Positions 20,201 through 27,725 of a stretch of 38,591 nucleotides of DNA are shown here, piece after piece. Numbering within the stretch: position 1 is the first letter of the stretch; each line of letters opens with the position of its first letter. The stretch spans positions 1 through 38,591 of the forward strand of contig JANQGW010000040.1 in assembly GCA_028282905.1 (NCBI GenBank), in the 5' to 3' direction. Below the pieces are notes generated by a model. It worked only from the letters and a program-made list of their open reading frames with translations, did not search any database and had not been told where the DNA came from. Source of the stretch: Sedimentisphaerales bacterium. Its GTDB lineage: Bacteria > Planctomycetota > Phycisphaerae > Sedimentisphaerales > Anaerohalosphaeraceae. Both the position numbers and the translations under genes were made by a program.

Positions 20201-22546
20201 ATCTTTTCCCTGAGTTGACTCGACAGGCAAGTTATAATTCACCACACAAAATTCATCAGGTTTATTACCATTAAGTACCTGAGTAGCGACTTTTGTACCG
20301 TCAACGAGAATATCAAATCCCCTGTTACCCGCATCACTGCCCCAGTAGGTGGCTTGCATTGTAACCGGTTCGTTCCGAAGAACCTTCATATCAAAGGAAA
20401 ACCACCCATTCCGGGCATGACGCCACTTTCGGCCCTTAAAAGTACCCGCTGAAGTATGCTTCCCCTGCATATTATGATCGCGTTCAGGCTGCATTTCGCC
20501 CGGCTGCACAAAATCAACGGTCATGTCTTGCAGCTTTTTTTGTTCTTCCAGAGCCTGACGACGAGTCTTTTCCTCCTGTTTCCAACTCCGTGGGGTATAC
20601 ATGTCCCAATAAATACTGTAGCGTCGGTCGTGCATGCGGTAGAAAGGAATCAGAGTAACATTGCGAGGATGCCCCGTGTCAACCATTTTAAAGGTGTTAC
20701 ATTTATTCTGAACCGGCTTGATCCACTGCGACGGATCGCGATCATCGGCGATTAACACTGGAACAAAGTCGGTATCAGATGCCCTTGAATCATCGACCTC
20801 ACCGAGATCCCCTGCCAACACCAGGGGCCCGTACATGATTGCCACACGGTTTTTATTGTCCGGCATCGTTTCAAGCCGCAGATCCATGGGGATCCGAATG
20901 GTCAATCGGTCACCGGCCCGCCAGATCCTCTTGATTTCTCCCAGTTGTCCCGGTTCGACATCTGTCCTCTGTTCTTTTCCATTGATTGAAAGTAACACAC
21001 CCTGCCGGGCCCAATAGGGGCAGCGGTACTGAACAGCAAGTTCAGTAGGCTTCCGACAGGTAAATATGAGCGTGGTACTGTCTGTATCAGGAAAACTTGT
21101 TTCCTGGCGAATTGTGAGCCCCCTGTTCTTCCAATTCAGTTCTGAGGCAATAAATAGGTTGACATAAAGACTGTCATCGCTATGAAAATAGATACTGTCA
21201 CCATATTTTGCATGATTCTCCATCCCCGTACCCACACAGCAGGTAAAACCAAAAGGATCCTGATAGTGTTTGTGCCCGCCCATTTCAAGGGTGAGATTGT
21301 AGATTACCCTACCGTCGACCGGATGCTGGGTAGCAAATATATGGTTAAATAATGCCCGCTCATAGAAGTCACCGGCAGAAGCAACCTGTCCCCATTGAAT
21401 GAGATGCCGCGTCAACTTAAGCATATTGTAGACATTACAGGTTTCCGTCGTGTGCGTGCCCAGGCGGTCGTTAAGCGTATCAGGCGGGCCAAAGTGTTCA
21501 TCAATACAGTGACCGCCAGTTACGTAGGAATGATGATTCACGACACAATCCCAAAAGAACTCGGCAGTCTTGCGATTCAAATCATTACCGGTCAGTTCGT
21601 AGAGGCGGGCAAGTCCAACCAGCTTGGGAACTTGGGTATTAGCGTGTTTTCCGGGCAGACAGTCAATACCTTTTGATAAGGGATCAAGGATGGCCTTGTG
21701 ATGAAACTTATGCGCCAGCATCAGATACTGTTCATCTCCGGTATCATTATATAGATCTGCTAAGGATTCATTCATGCCCCCATATTCACAGGCCAGAATA
21801 CGCTGCATCTGGTCGTCACTTAGATGCCCAATAACCGTCTCCAACCAGATTGCAAACTCTTCTGCCACAGACAAAGCTTCTTGGTTTCCGCAGAGTCTAT
21901 ACGCATCCCGAAGACCATTATAAATCTTATGCTGCGTATAAAATGGCACCCAAAGACCATTCAAATCGAATCCTTGGGAGCGAATATCCCCTTGAGCAAT
22001 TTCCGCTGAAAAGATTTTCTTCCCATTCTTGAACGCACCGATATAACCATCACCGTCCGCGTCCTGACAGAGTGCGAGTTCATTCACGACATAATCCACT
22101 CGCTTTTTGAATTCATTATCACCGGTGGATGCATACATCAAGGCACAGCCACTCAGATAGTGACCGAGGCTATGACCGGCAATCGCCTGGCTCTCCCAAC
22201 CTCCGTATACCTTGGCCTTGGGCCTGAGCCCTGCTTCCTTGCGAAACCAGGCGAGCAGTCGATCCGGTTCGTATTTGAGCAGCACCTTGCTGTGCAAGTC
22301 CTGAGCATCCTTAAACGGGCCTTCAAGAAGGCGCACATCTTTAAGATGAAATGGACGGAGTTTCATGTCCGCTGTCTCCTTTTCGGATTTTGAGGACAAG
22401 ACGTCCTTATAGAGCAGCCCGTCGAGTTTTGGAGCGGATTTGATTGCAGATTGATCCGCATCAATCTGGCCAGCCCCCCAGAGACATGGATATAATACAA
22501 GAAGCAGAACTAAGATTACTTTCCGTTGGACATAACCTAATTTCAT
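17279..22546 (-). CDS. Exported three-enzyme fusion: GH127 + GH43-like + GH97
   Basis: A 1755-residue protein. The start is ATG 22546, with AGGAG 7 nt upstream and a signal peptide (about 1-26) right behind it. Residues about 62-610 are GH127 (beta-L-arabinofuranosidase) with the known zinc/cysteine site: Glu350 in CIDEHFGPP, Glu368 and Cys370 in TTETCNVYN, Cys436-Cys437 in GFTCCVGTG. A beta-sandwich of the sort that follows GH127 ends near 810. Residues about 830-1110 form a five-bladed propeller of GH43 type with Asp865 (MRDPCVI), Asp985 (NVIDSTI) and Glu1038 (VEGPSCL). Residues about 1160-1755 are GH97, but its motif reads GVKYGFMN with Gly1507 where retaining enzymes have the nucleophile Asp; Glu1557 (TKEFCQ) is kept. 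Operator copy 2 lies upstream, so arabinose control is predicted. Confidence 0.9.
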   Translation of the reverse strand: MKLGYVQRKVILVLLLVLYPCLWGAGQIDADQSAIKSAPKLDGLLYKDVLSSKSEKETADMKLRPFHLKDVRLLEGPFKDAQDLHSKVLLKYEPDRLLAWFRKEAGLRPKAKVYGGWESQAIAGHSLGHYLSGCALMYASTGDNEFKKRVDYVVNELALCQDADGDGYIGAFKNGKKIFSAEIAQGDIRSQGFDLNGLWVPFYTQHKIYNGLRDAYRLCGNQEALSVAEEFAIWLETVIGHLSDDQMQRILACEYGGMNESLADLYNDTGDEQYLMLAHKFHHKAILDPLSKGIDCLPGKHANTQVPKLVGLARLYELTGNDLNRKTAEFFWDCVVNHHSYVTGGHCIDEHFGPPDTLNDRLGTHTTETCNVYNMLKLTRHLIQWGQVASAGDFYERALFNHIFATQHPVDGRVIYNLTLEMGGHKHYQDPFGFTCCVGTGMENHAKYGDSIYFHSDDSLYVNLFIASELNWKNRGLTIRQETSFPDTDSTTLIFTCRKPTELAVQYRCPYWARQGVLLSINGKEQRTDVEPGQLGEIKRIWRAGDRLTIRIPMDLRLETMPDNKNRVAIMYGPLVLAGDLGEVDDSRASDTDFVPVLIADDRDPSQWIKPVQNKCNTFKMVDTGHPRNVTLIPFYRMHDRRYSIYWDMYTPRSWKQEEKTRRQALEEQKKLQDMTVDFVQPGEMQPERDHNMQGKHTSAGTFKGRKWRHARNGWFSFDMKVLRNEPVTMQATYWGSDAGNRGFDILVDGTKVATQVLNGNKPDEFCVVNYNLPVESTQGKDKVTIRFQSHEGETAGGLFGLRIVSTKALETLKDNDQVYLFSSFRGNGEDGLHLAYSEDGLTWTNLNNDQSYLKPKIGGKLMRDPCVIQGPDGLFHMVWTTSWTDQGIGVAHSRDLMEWSEQQFVPVMQHESKSLNCWAPEITWDPDGEQYVIYWATTIRGHFGVTEKTGDGDWNHRMYCTTTKDFKTYTPTRLFYEPGFNVIDSTIIRHRDHYVMILKDETRHPPAKNLRVAASKKVTGPWSKASKPFSPEGLWVEGPSCLQVGEYWYVYFDAYGDGKYGVMRTKDFRDWEDISSTLHFPEGTRHGTAFTVTSNVLQKLLKGKSNPDDETRSTKARQLPLGNTVNGQSEAPIKPTREPEMTMVSPNGHVQLLLNNENGQIQFSQVFNGHTLLSTAAFGVIVNGIDSSQSSAVEDIEISSFDETWKTVNGKYKEVRNHYNEYHVNCRAGSSPSVRYQVIFRCYDDGFAYRYRFPEQTSFDTLTFSEERTELNFTDNYVWWSYNGEHHNVGPVSSLDSTPKHIRSPMVLKFDTGSYMAILEGEIVNYAPFELINAGKQNTVKLDWPETTDSLPLKTSWRTFIVGRNPGDLVESNLLVNLNEPCKIEDPSWIKPGKTLWDWRTLGYIATDGFTYKMDTVSHKRLIDFASKNNIQYLLMDANWYGAEFNRGSDPTTAQTAVHIEENMAYAKRKGVGIILYLNDVGAKQFGLERVLKKFSEWGAVGVKYGFMNGTSAEKVKQTRRVVEMCAKYKLMVNFHDNPIPPSGDRRTWPNLITKEFCQARADGPKPCIPETAVTSPFVNMIAGPLDYSDGWFDLNKAQHRSKTPYKLQGTVVSEVAKLIVTYTGWMVLPDCPEEYLIKDDLFACIRKMSLPFDSFRVLDGQIGEYISVARQSGENWFVGSLTNRDARSIDIDFSFLPEGVSYMATLYEDTEDSHFLDNKESYKIRTIPVNSTSRVRIKMGPGGGHAIYLNALL

Positions 22547-22647
22547 ATCAGTACTCCTGAAATAAGTATCTTGTGCATAAACGCCTAACGAGACAGCCCA
22601 TCTGATGACCTTAATCGCTACAAATGAAAAAGATCTCAACGAAGTTA

Positions 22648-22653
22648 ATAATA
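22648..22653 (-). promoter_or_regulatory. Predicted -10 box of the GH127 fusion gene
   Basis: TATTAT on the minus strand lies exactly 24 nt downstream of operator copy 2, the same spacing as at araB. It predicts a start near 22641 and a leader of about 95 nt. Confidence 0.55.
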
Positions 22654-22677
22654 TCTTAAAAGCTCTACATTTACAGA

Positions 22678-22713
22678 CCATTTTGCGTTGCAATATAACC
22701 AAAATGCGTTCAG
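22678..22713 (-). promoter_or_regulatory. AraC/XylR-type operator, copy 2 (GH127 fusion)
   Basis: On the plus strand it begins CCATTTTGCGTT and ends ATGCGTTCAG, with CAATATAACC between. It differs from copy 1 at only four of 36 positions and keeps the 21-bp direct repeat of GCGTT. It faces the GH127 fusion gene in the same orientation as copy 1 faces araB. Confidence 0.75.
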
Positions 22714-23017
22714 GAATATTGTTTATGAAAATACCTGAATATCATCAAAGCAATCAGAGATTGCACATGGTAAGAATGAGAATAAATGGAATATTGGATT
22801 TGAGGCCTATTTGATTCCAACCATAGTATTGTAAAAAACAACAGCATAAACAACGCATAATACAAAACTCTGAATCAAATTAACCGTGAAATGAGGGTAA
22901 TACTCTTAAATGACGTATAGCAGGCAAATGCGGATTACGTTAAGTCCTGCAATGAAATGGAAATAGGTTTTGATTCCAACAGGCGGTTTAATGGTTCGGA
23001 TTATTTGTAATATAGTA

Positions 23018-23055
23018 GCAGGGATTTATTGCTATCACTTAGAATAAATCCCTGC
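23018..23055 (-). terminator. Hairpin after the CPERHG-family gene
   Basis: A perfect 13-bp inverted repeat (GCAGGGATTTATT and its complement, 12-nt loop) lies 7 nt beyond the stop of the minus-strand gene ending at 23063. Its position fits a terminator for that gene. The adjoining T run is on the plus strand, so its direction of action is uncertain. Confidence 0.6.
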
Positions 23056-23062
23056 ATTTTTA

Positions 23063-24619
23063 TTATCGGCAGAAGAAAGATGTTACATCCTTCAGAACAG
23101 CTTGCCTGCGTGCAGGTTCTGAATAGATATAGTAAGAAGCACTTTCATAGCCATCAAGATTACGTAATTCTATTAATGATTTTCGCTGAGTTGGCGTAAT
23201 CGTCTGATTCACTTGGGCAAAGGCGATGGCATAATACCAGGACATTTCGCCGTCTAATTGGCCGTATCGGCGACCAAGAGACGATATTTTCTCCCTGTCC
23301 GGACTTTTACCAACCAGCAATTTCCGCAATTCCTGAGAAATGGCTTTCCGAGTTGCAATTGTCTGTGTTAATAATTTGCGTTGCTTATTGGGGATTTCCA
23401 GAACAACTGACCTTTGCTGTGGCGTTAGCACATCATTCAGGAAAGCTCTGCCGCTGTCACCTGTCACTGAAGTGCTGATATCATAATCTCGCTTACCCAT
23501 TGCAGGCATATCTTTCATATAGAATCCACCAAAGTAGGTTCCGTGCCGTTCCGGACAGAAATAAGTGTCAGCCTGAATTGACCCTGCGGTCCAGCTGAAA
23601 AACTCGCTTGCATAGGTCATATAAGCGACATTATATAGTTTTGATTTACCTCGTCCAATACCCTTGAGCTTCCCCCGCTCATCAATATCCGGCCATGTAT
23701 TAAAATCACCAAATTTCATCTTTGCAAAATATGCTTTCTGTTCCGGTGTCAATGAATGAAACACCTTTGCCATCGCTTCAGCCCGTTCAAGGCTGAGTTC
23801 TACATCGAATTCAAAAAGATCCCCTACATATTGAATCACGGCCTCTTTGCTAAGACCTCTGCTGCCTGCGGGCACTTGATTATCTCTTTGCATATGAAAC
23901 GCTTTGATGAGCGGCAACCGCATCATAGCCAATTCTTCCAGTTTTGGAGCTTGCTTTTCAGCTAAGTCCAGAAAAATCTGTTTTTGATTATCATTGAGAA
24001 CATGCATCACATTTCCAGCAACTCGATTCAAAAACATTGGATTATGCCCCTTTTGTGCCACATCAATATCACGCATATATTGAAAACCAAAGAAATCACA
24101 CACTTTACCGGGAGGAATAAATGTTGAGGCTCCAAAATCTCCCGTCAAGAAAGCGAGGCCGCTAAATGCGATTGTATGCAATTGAGCATTATCACTAACA
24201 GCCTGTTCAATAGAGTATTGATTATGCCCTTGCTGCCGGTTATCTCGATTTCGTTCATTTTGACGACGTTGCGGCCTCTCATTTTGCCTTTGAGCCGCCC
24301 TTTGGTTATGTTCAGGAGGATCGAGTTTTTTTAATATCTCCGGATTGAATCCAGCATTTCTGACAACCTCATTTAGTTGCGGTCCCCCAGGGATTCTGGC
24401 TTCCCTGAATGCTCTATGAATTGCTTTGGCATCCTTTGCTGTTAAAGTTGAAACCTGATATTCTGATAAGATAGCTTTAACTTTGTTTTTTTGTCGTTCT
24501 GTAAGCGATTGTGAACTCCGTTGCTGATTCTCCCGGCGACCGACAGGCTGGCAATAGCACATTGCCTGAATTAAACAAATACCTACGGTTAAGATCATTA
24601 TTTTTTTGTGTGTTTTCAT
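23063..24619 (-). CDS. Exported protein with duplicated PPGKV/CPERHG domain, unknown function
   Basis: A 518-residue protein of a family I cannot name. The start is ATG 24619, preceded by GGAGG; a signal peptide covers about 1-24. Residues 37-130 are charged, with SLTERQKNKVKAIL and a Gln/Arg/Asn-rich linker. Residues 136-500 match the central part of the upstream neighbour. Within them two related blocks occur: STFIPPGKVCDFFGFQYMRD (166-184) and DTYFCPERHGTYFGGFYMKD (351-370). Each is followed by helical stretches with LTxxQ-like motifs (LNDNQKQ, LTPEQKA, LTPQQRS, ITPTQRK) reminiscent of Spy/CpxP periplasmic proteins. The conserved Cys, Glu and His could bind a metal or haem, but this is unproven. 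It follows its neighbour by 43 nt and is likely cotranscribed. Confidence 0.85.
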   Translation of the reverse strand: MKTHKKIMILTVGICLIQAMCYCQPVGRRENQQRSSQSLTERQKNKVKAILSEYQVSTLTAKDAKAIHRAFREARIPGGPQLNEVVRNAGFNPEILKKLDPPEHNQRAAQRQNERPQRRQNERNRDNRQQGHNQYSIEQAVSDNAQLHTIAFSGLAFLTGDFGASTFIPPGKVCDFFGFQYMRDIDVAQKGHNPMFLNRVAGNVMHVLNDNQKQIFLDLAEKQAPKLEELAMMRLPLIKAFHMQRDNQVPAGSRGLSKEAVIQYVGDLFEFDVELSLERAEAMAKVFHSLTPEQKAYFAKMKFGDFNTWPDIDERGKLKGIGRGKSKLYNVAYMTYASEFFSWTAGSIQADTYFCPERHGTYFGGFYMKDMPAMGKRDYDISTSVTGDSGRAFLNDVLTPQQRSVVLEIPNKQRKLLTQTIATRKAISQELRKLLVGKSPDREKISSLGRRYGQLDGEMSWYYAIAFAQVNQTITPTQRKSLIELRNLDGYESASYYIYSEPARRQAVLKDVTSFFCR

Positions 24620-24662
24620 GGGAACCTCCATATCAACTTTGATCATTTTATTACTTCTATAA

Positions 24663-26972
24663 TTATAAACCAGCTAACCAGTCCTCGGCGAGAATAATAA
24701 GGTCAGTGATGTTAACATTGCTATCTCCGGATAAATCTGCACCATTACACTGCCCGCAGTTAAACCGCAGCCAATTCTGAGCCAATATTGCTAAATCGGT
24801 TAGATTTACGATGCAATCGCCAGAGGCATCCCCTTCAATTGAGCACGCTCCAAAGAGAAAATCTATATTTTCGATGATCGGCATTTCAAAAAGAGGATCA
24901 GAATATATCCATGCTCCCGTGCAATCATAAACAGTGGAATCTGCCTGATAGTCAGGAAATAATTCATAGTATCCGGTACGAAGATCCGTGAGTGTATCAT
25001 ATTGGCTGGTCGACAGGCTGTTGTATACATCCACAAAATTAGTGGCATAATAGAATATATTCTGTCCATCGTATTGTCCGTATTCTCGGATTAGAGCTAT
25101 AATTTCGTTTTTGTCGACGGATTCCCCCTCCATCAAAGGCCGCAAGGTTTCGGCGATTTCCTGTCGTTTCGTCACAATATCATGGAGAGCCGTTCGTTGT
25201 ATGTCCAACAGGTCGGTAATTAATATCTGCTGATTACTGTCAAGCGTATCAAGAAATGCCTGACCCATATCGGCGGTTAGGTTGGTATCAATCGTAACAG
25301 GCTCAGAGGCGGTTAAAGGAGGAATATCCTTCATGTAAAAGGAACCGAAGTATGTTCCATGTCGTTCCGGACAGAAATAAGTGTCGCCATACACAGAACC
25401 TAAATACCAACTGTATAACTGCGTTGCATAAGTATTGACAAGAATCCGTGATTCCTGATCATTCAAGCCGGATAAATCCGGTCTACTGGCCGGCACCGGC
25501 CAGTCCTGAGAATCAATGACACCCCCCGGACCTGCCTGTTCAAATAAGTCATCCAAATCAGTTTTAAGCTGAACGAGATCGGCCTTTTGATCCTCTGTCA
25601 TGGCTGCGATAATATCGCCCAGTACACTGGCTCGGTCATAGCTTATTTCAGCATCGATCTCATATAAATCGGCAGAGAAATCCATCACAGCACCTATATC
25701 CAAACCGATTGTACCCGTCGGAAGATCACCTTCATAAAGACGCCGGAATGCCTTTATCAAAACAAATCGTTGATAGCCATAGTCATCCACCATCGCATTT
25801 TGATCATTGGCCAATGTGACCAATTGCTGCACCTGGCTATCAGTCAGTAACCCCAAAACACTGTCTGAAACACGTCCGGCATATTCAGTATTATGCCCAA
25901 AACCATTCGGAGCAACATCACGGCAATACTGAAATCCAAAGAAATCTGACACCTTACCGGGGGGAAAGAAAGTATCCGAACACATATCGCCTGTCATGAA
26001 TGCCAATCCACTAAAGGCAATGGTTTTCATCTGAGCCTCATCTGAGATTGCCTGATCAATAGAAATATTATTATCACCTCCACCATTATTACCTCGTGCT
26101 CGCACTCCTTCAACCTGCATCTGGATCGTATAAACATAACTTCTTGCCGTGATAAAAAGGGTTTTATGGTCGGCCCCGCCAAAACTGACATTGGTTGGCT
26201 CTTGAGGGGTACTGATCATTTCGATCTGATTTCCCGAAGAATCATATACTGCAATTCCATTTGCGACTGCCAGATAAATATTTCCCTGTCTATCAATCGT
26301 CATTCCGTCGCCACCGATAGGGGCAAATAGCGTTTTATTGGCCAGTGTCCCATCGACATTGATATCGTAAACATATGTCTGGCCCGAACCATGATCTGTC
26401 ACATAGAGTTGGCTTCCATCGGACGTACCAATCATCCCATTAGGCCTTATCATATCATCAATAACACGGATTACATTACTACCGTCCGGTGTAATGTAAT
26501 AGACATGCTCACCGTCCTGACTCAATGATACGTTATAGGCTGGGTCGGAAAAGTATATTCCATTGTCAGGCGTCACCCAAAGGTCATTAGGTTTATTGAA
26601 TACGAGTCCATCATATTGATCTGCAATCACGGTGGTACTGCCAGGTAAATCAATTGAGACAACCCTTCCGTTATCGCCTTCACAAGCAATCAGATTTCCA
26701 GTGCCGTCGATAAACAGCCCATTCGCACCGCCTGTATTAGTAAGATATGTTGTAATTGAACCGTCCGGCCTCCACATATAGATAACACTTGTTTCAATAT
26801 CAGAAAAATAAATATTTCCCCAATCGTCCGTGGCAGGCCCCTCGGTAAATTGATATCCACTGCCAATTTGCACGAGGATGGCATCCGGGGCTGTTACAAC
26901 CCCATAACAAAATGAAACACATAATACTAATGATGCCGACAAGATGTGTTGAAATGCCTTTAAACTTTTCAT
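24663..26972 (-). CDS. Exported SMP-30 propeller + PPGKV/CPERHG domain + dockerin-like protein
   Basis: A 769-residue exported protein in three parts. After a signal peptide (about 1-25), residues 30-288 form an SMP-30/gluconolactonase beta-propeller with the metal and active-site residues in place: Glu44 (FTEGPA), Asn129 (KPNDLW), Asn178 (RPNGM) and Asp222 (GGDGMTID). Residues 304-705 carry the unnamed duplicated domain with blocks DTFFPPGKVSDFFGFQYCRD and GDTYFCPERHGTYFGSFYMKD. Residues 714-769 are a type I dockerin-like pair of calcium loops (GDASGDCIVNLTDLAILAQNW and DLSGDSNVNITDLIILAEDW). A lactonase or a hydrolase acting on sugar lactones is plausible for the propeller. GGAGA precedes the ATG. 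It is divergent from the ECF sigma gene, which probably controls it. Confidence 0.88.
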   Translation of the reverse strand: MKSLKAFQHILSASLVLCVSFCYGVVTAPDAILVQIGSGYQFTEGPATDDWGNIYFSDIETSVIYMWRPDGSITTYLTNTGGANGLFIDGTGNLIACEGDNGRVVSIDLPGSTTVIADQYDGLVFNKPNDLWVTPDNGIYFSDPAYNVSLSQDGEHVYYITPDGSNVIRVIDDMIRPNGMIGTSDGSQLYVTDHGSGQTYVYDINVDGTLANKTLFAPIGGDGMTIDRQGNIYLAVANGIAVYDSSGNQIEMISTPQEPTNVSFGGADHKTLFITARSYVYTIQMQVEGVRARGNNGGGDNNISIDQAISDEAQMKTIAFSGLAFMTGDMCSDTFFPPGKVSDFFGFQYCRDVAPNGFGHNTEYAGRVSDSVLGLLTDSQVQQLVTLANDQNAMVDDYGYQRFVLIKAFRRLYEGDLPTGTIGLDIGAVMDFSADLYEIDAEISYDRASVLGDIIAAMTEDQKADLVQLKTDLDDLFEQAGPGGVIDSQDWPVPASRPDLSGLNDQESRILVNTYATQLYSWYLGSVYGDTYFCPERHGTYFGSFYMKDIPPLTASEPVTIDTNLTADMGQAFLDTLDSNQQILITDLLDIQRTALHDIVTKRQEIAETLRPLMEGESVDKNEIIALIREYGQYDGQNIFYYATNFVDVYNSLSTSQYDTLTDLRTGYYELFPDYQADSTVYDCTGAWIYSDPLFEMPIIENIDFLFGACSIEGDASGDCIVNLTDLAILAQNWLRFNCGQCNGADLSGDSNVNITDLIILAEDWLAGL

Positions 26973-27031
26973 GATCTTTCTCCAATAATTTGAATTATTC
27001 TATTATTTAGTTTTGCGGTGGCAATTTCATT

Positions 27032-27039
27032 TGTTCCAC
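27032..27039 (-). promoter_or_regulatory. Possible ECF-sigma -35 element facing the SMP-30 gene
   Basis: GTGGAACA on the minus strand contains GGAAC, the usual core of ECF-sigma -35 elements. It would place the transcript start near 27003, leaving about a 30-nt leader before ATG 26972. The identical octamer faces the opposite way at 27132. The -10 element could not be fixed. Confidence 0.4.
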
Positions 27040-27131
27040 CTATAATTGTTTAAGGCATTCGAGTTCTGGACAATTATTTTTTAAAAAGGTAAAATTTTTG
27101 TCCGCAAAAGAATTCTATATGCCAATAACAA

Positions 27132-27139
27132 GTGGAACA
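27132..27139 (+). promoter_or_regulatory. Possible ECF-sigma -35 element facing the sigma gene
   Basis: GTGGAACA on the plus strand, the mirror of the copy at 27032. The predicted start would fall at about 27168, at the very ATG of the sigma gene. That suits the absence of a ribosome site there (a leaderless message) but remains a guess. Confidence 0.35.
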
Positions 27140-27170
27140 GAAATAGTTTATCCTGAAAGTTTGCGCTGTT

Positions 27171-27725
27171 ATGCTGAGAAAAGGTAAAAAAAATGACGCA
27201 AAAGCGGTTTTCGAGATTCTCGTCAGAGAAAATCAGCCAATGCTGTTGACTTATTTAAGAGCAGTTGTGCGGGATAAGACTGCCGTTGATGATCTGTTTC
27301 AGGATACGATGCTCATCGCGTGGAAAAAACTTGGCGAATATGACCACTCCCGTCCTTTTGGCCCTTGGCTGAGAGGTATTGCCGCCAGACTTGTTATGGC
27401 ACACTTTCGAAAAGCAAAATCCGGACCGTTGCCACTTGAGGAACACACATTAGAATATTTCAGCCAACAAATACAGCATATCAACAGCAAGCCCGGTGAT
27501 ACATGGGATGACAAGATTATTGCATTGCAGCAATGTATTGAAATCTTATCTGAACAGCATCAGCAGGTAATTAAGCTCCGCTATTTCGAAGAACATCCTA
27601 CTTCGCGGATTGCTGTTGTTACTAAAACCTCCCTGGAAACGATTCGAAAACGTCTTCAGAGAGCCAGATCGCATCTCCTTGATTGCCTAAAGCGTAAAAA
27701 AGTTGTCATGGAGATATCCAGATGA
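27171..27725 (+). CDS. ECF-type RNA polymerase sigma factor
   Basis: A 184-residue sigma factor with regions 2 and 4 only. Region 2 is LLTYLRAVVRDKTAVDDLFQDTMLIAWKKLGEYD followed by FGPWLRGIAARLVMAHFRKAK. Region 4 is LSEQHQQVIKLRYFEEHPTSRIA plus the helix-turn-helix KTSLETIRKRLQRARSHLLDCL. No clear ribosome site precedes the ATG and no other in-frame start is near. The stop overlaps the next gene by 4 nt (ATGA). The gene diverges from the SMP-30/CPERHG operon, and the shared GTGGAACA octamers suggest it transcribes both itself and that operon. Confidence 0.93.
   Translation: MLRKGKKNDAKAVFEILVRENQPMLLTYLRAVVRDKTAVDDLFQDTMLIAWKKLGEYDHSRPFGPWLRGIAARLVMAHFRKAKSGPLPLEEHTLEYFSQQIQHINSKPGDTWDDKIIALQQCIEILSEQHQQVIKLRYFEEHPTSRIAVVTKTSLETIRKRLQRARSHLLDCLKRKKVVMEISR

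Larger units (their letters stand above)
22547..23062. other. Regulatory intergenic region upstream of the GH127 fusion
   Basis: These 516 bases hold operator copy 2 and its -10 box, the probable 95-nt leader of the GH127 fusion, a short doubtful plus-strand frame (22725-22814) and a hairpin at the right end. The 12-bp sequence TTTGATTCCAAC occurs twice, at 22810 and 22969. No further gene is supported. Confidence 0.6.

Noticed and set aside
22547..22702. 52-residue N-terminal extension of the GH127 fusion
   Set aside because: The extension runs through the predicted promoter and leader and ends before a clear ribosome site and signal peptide at 22546.
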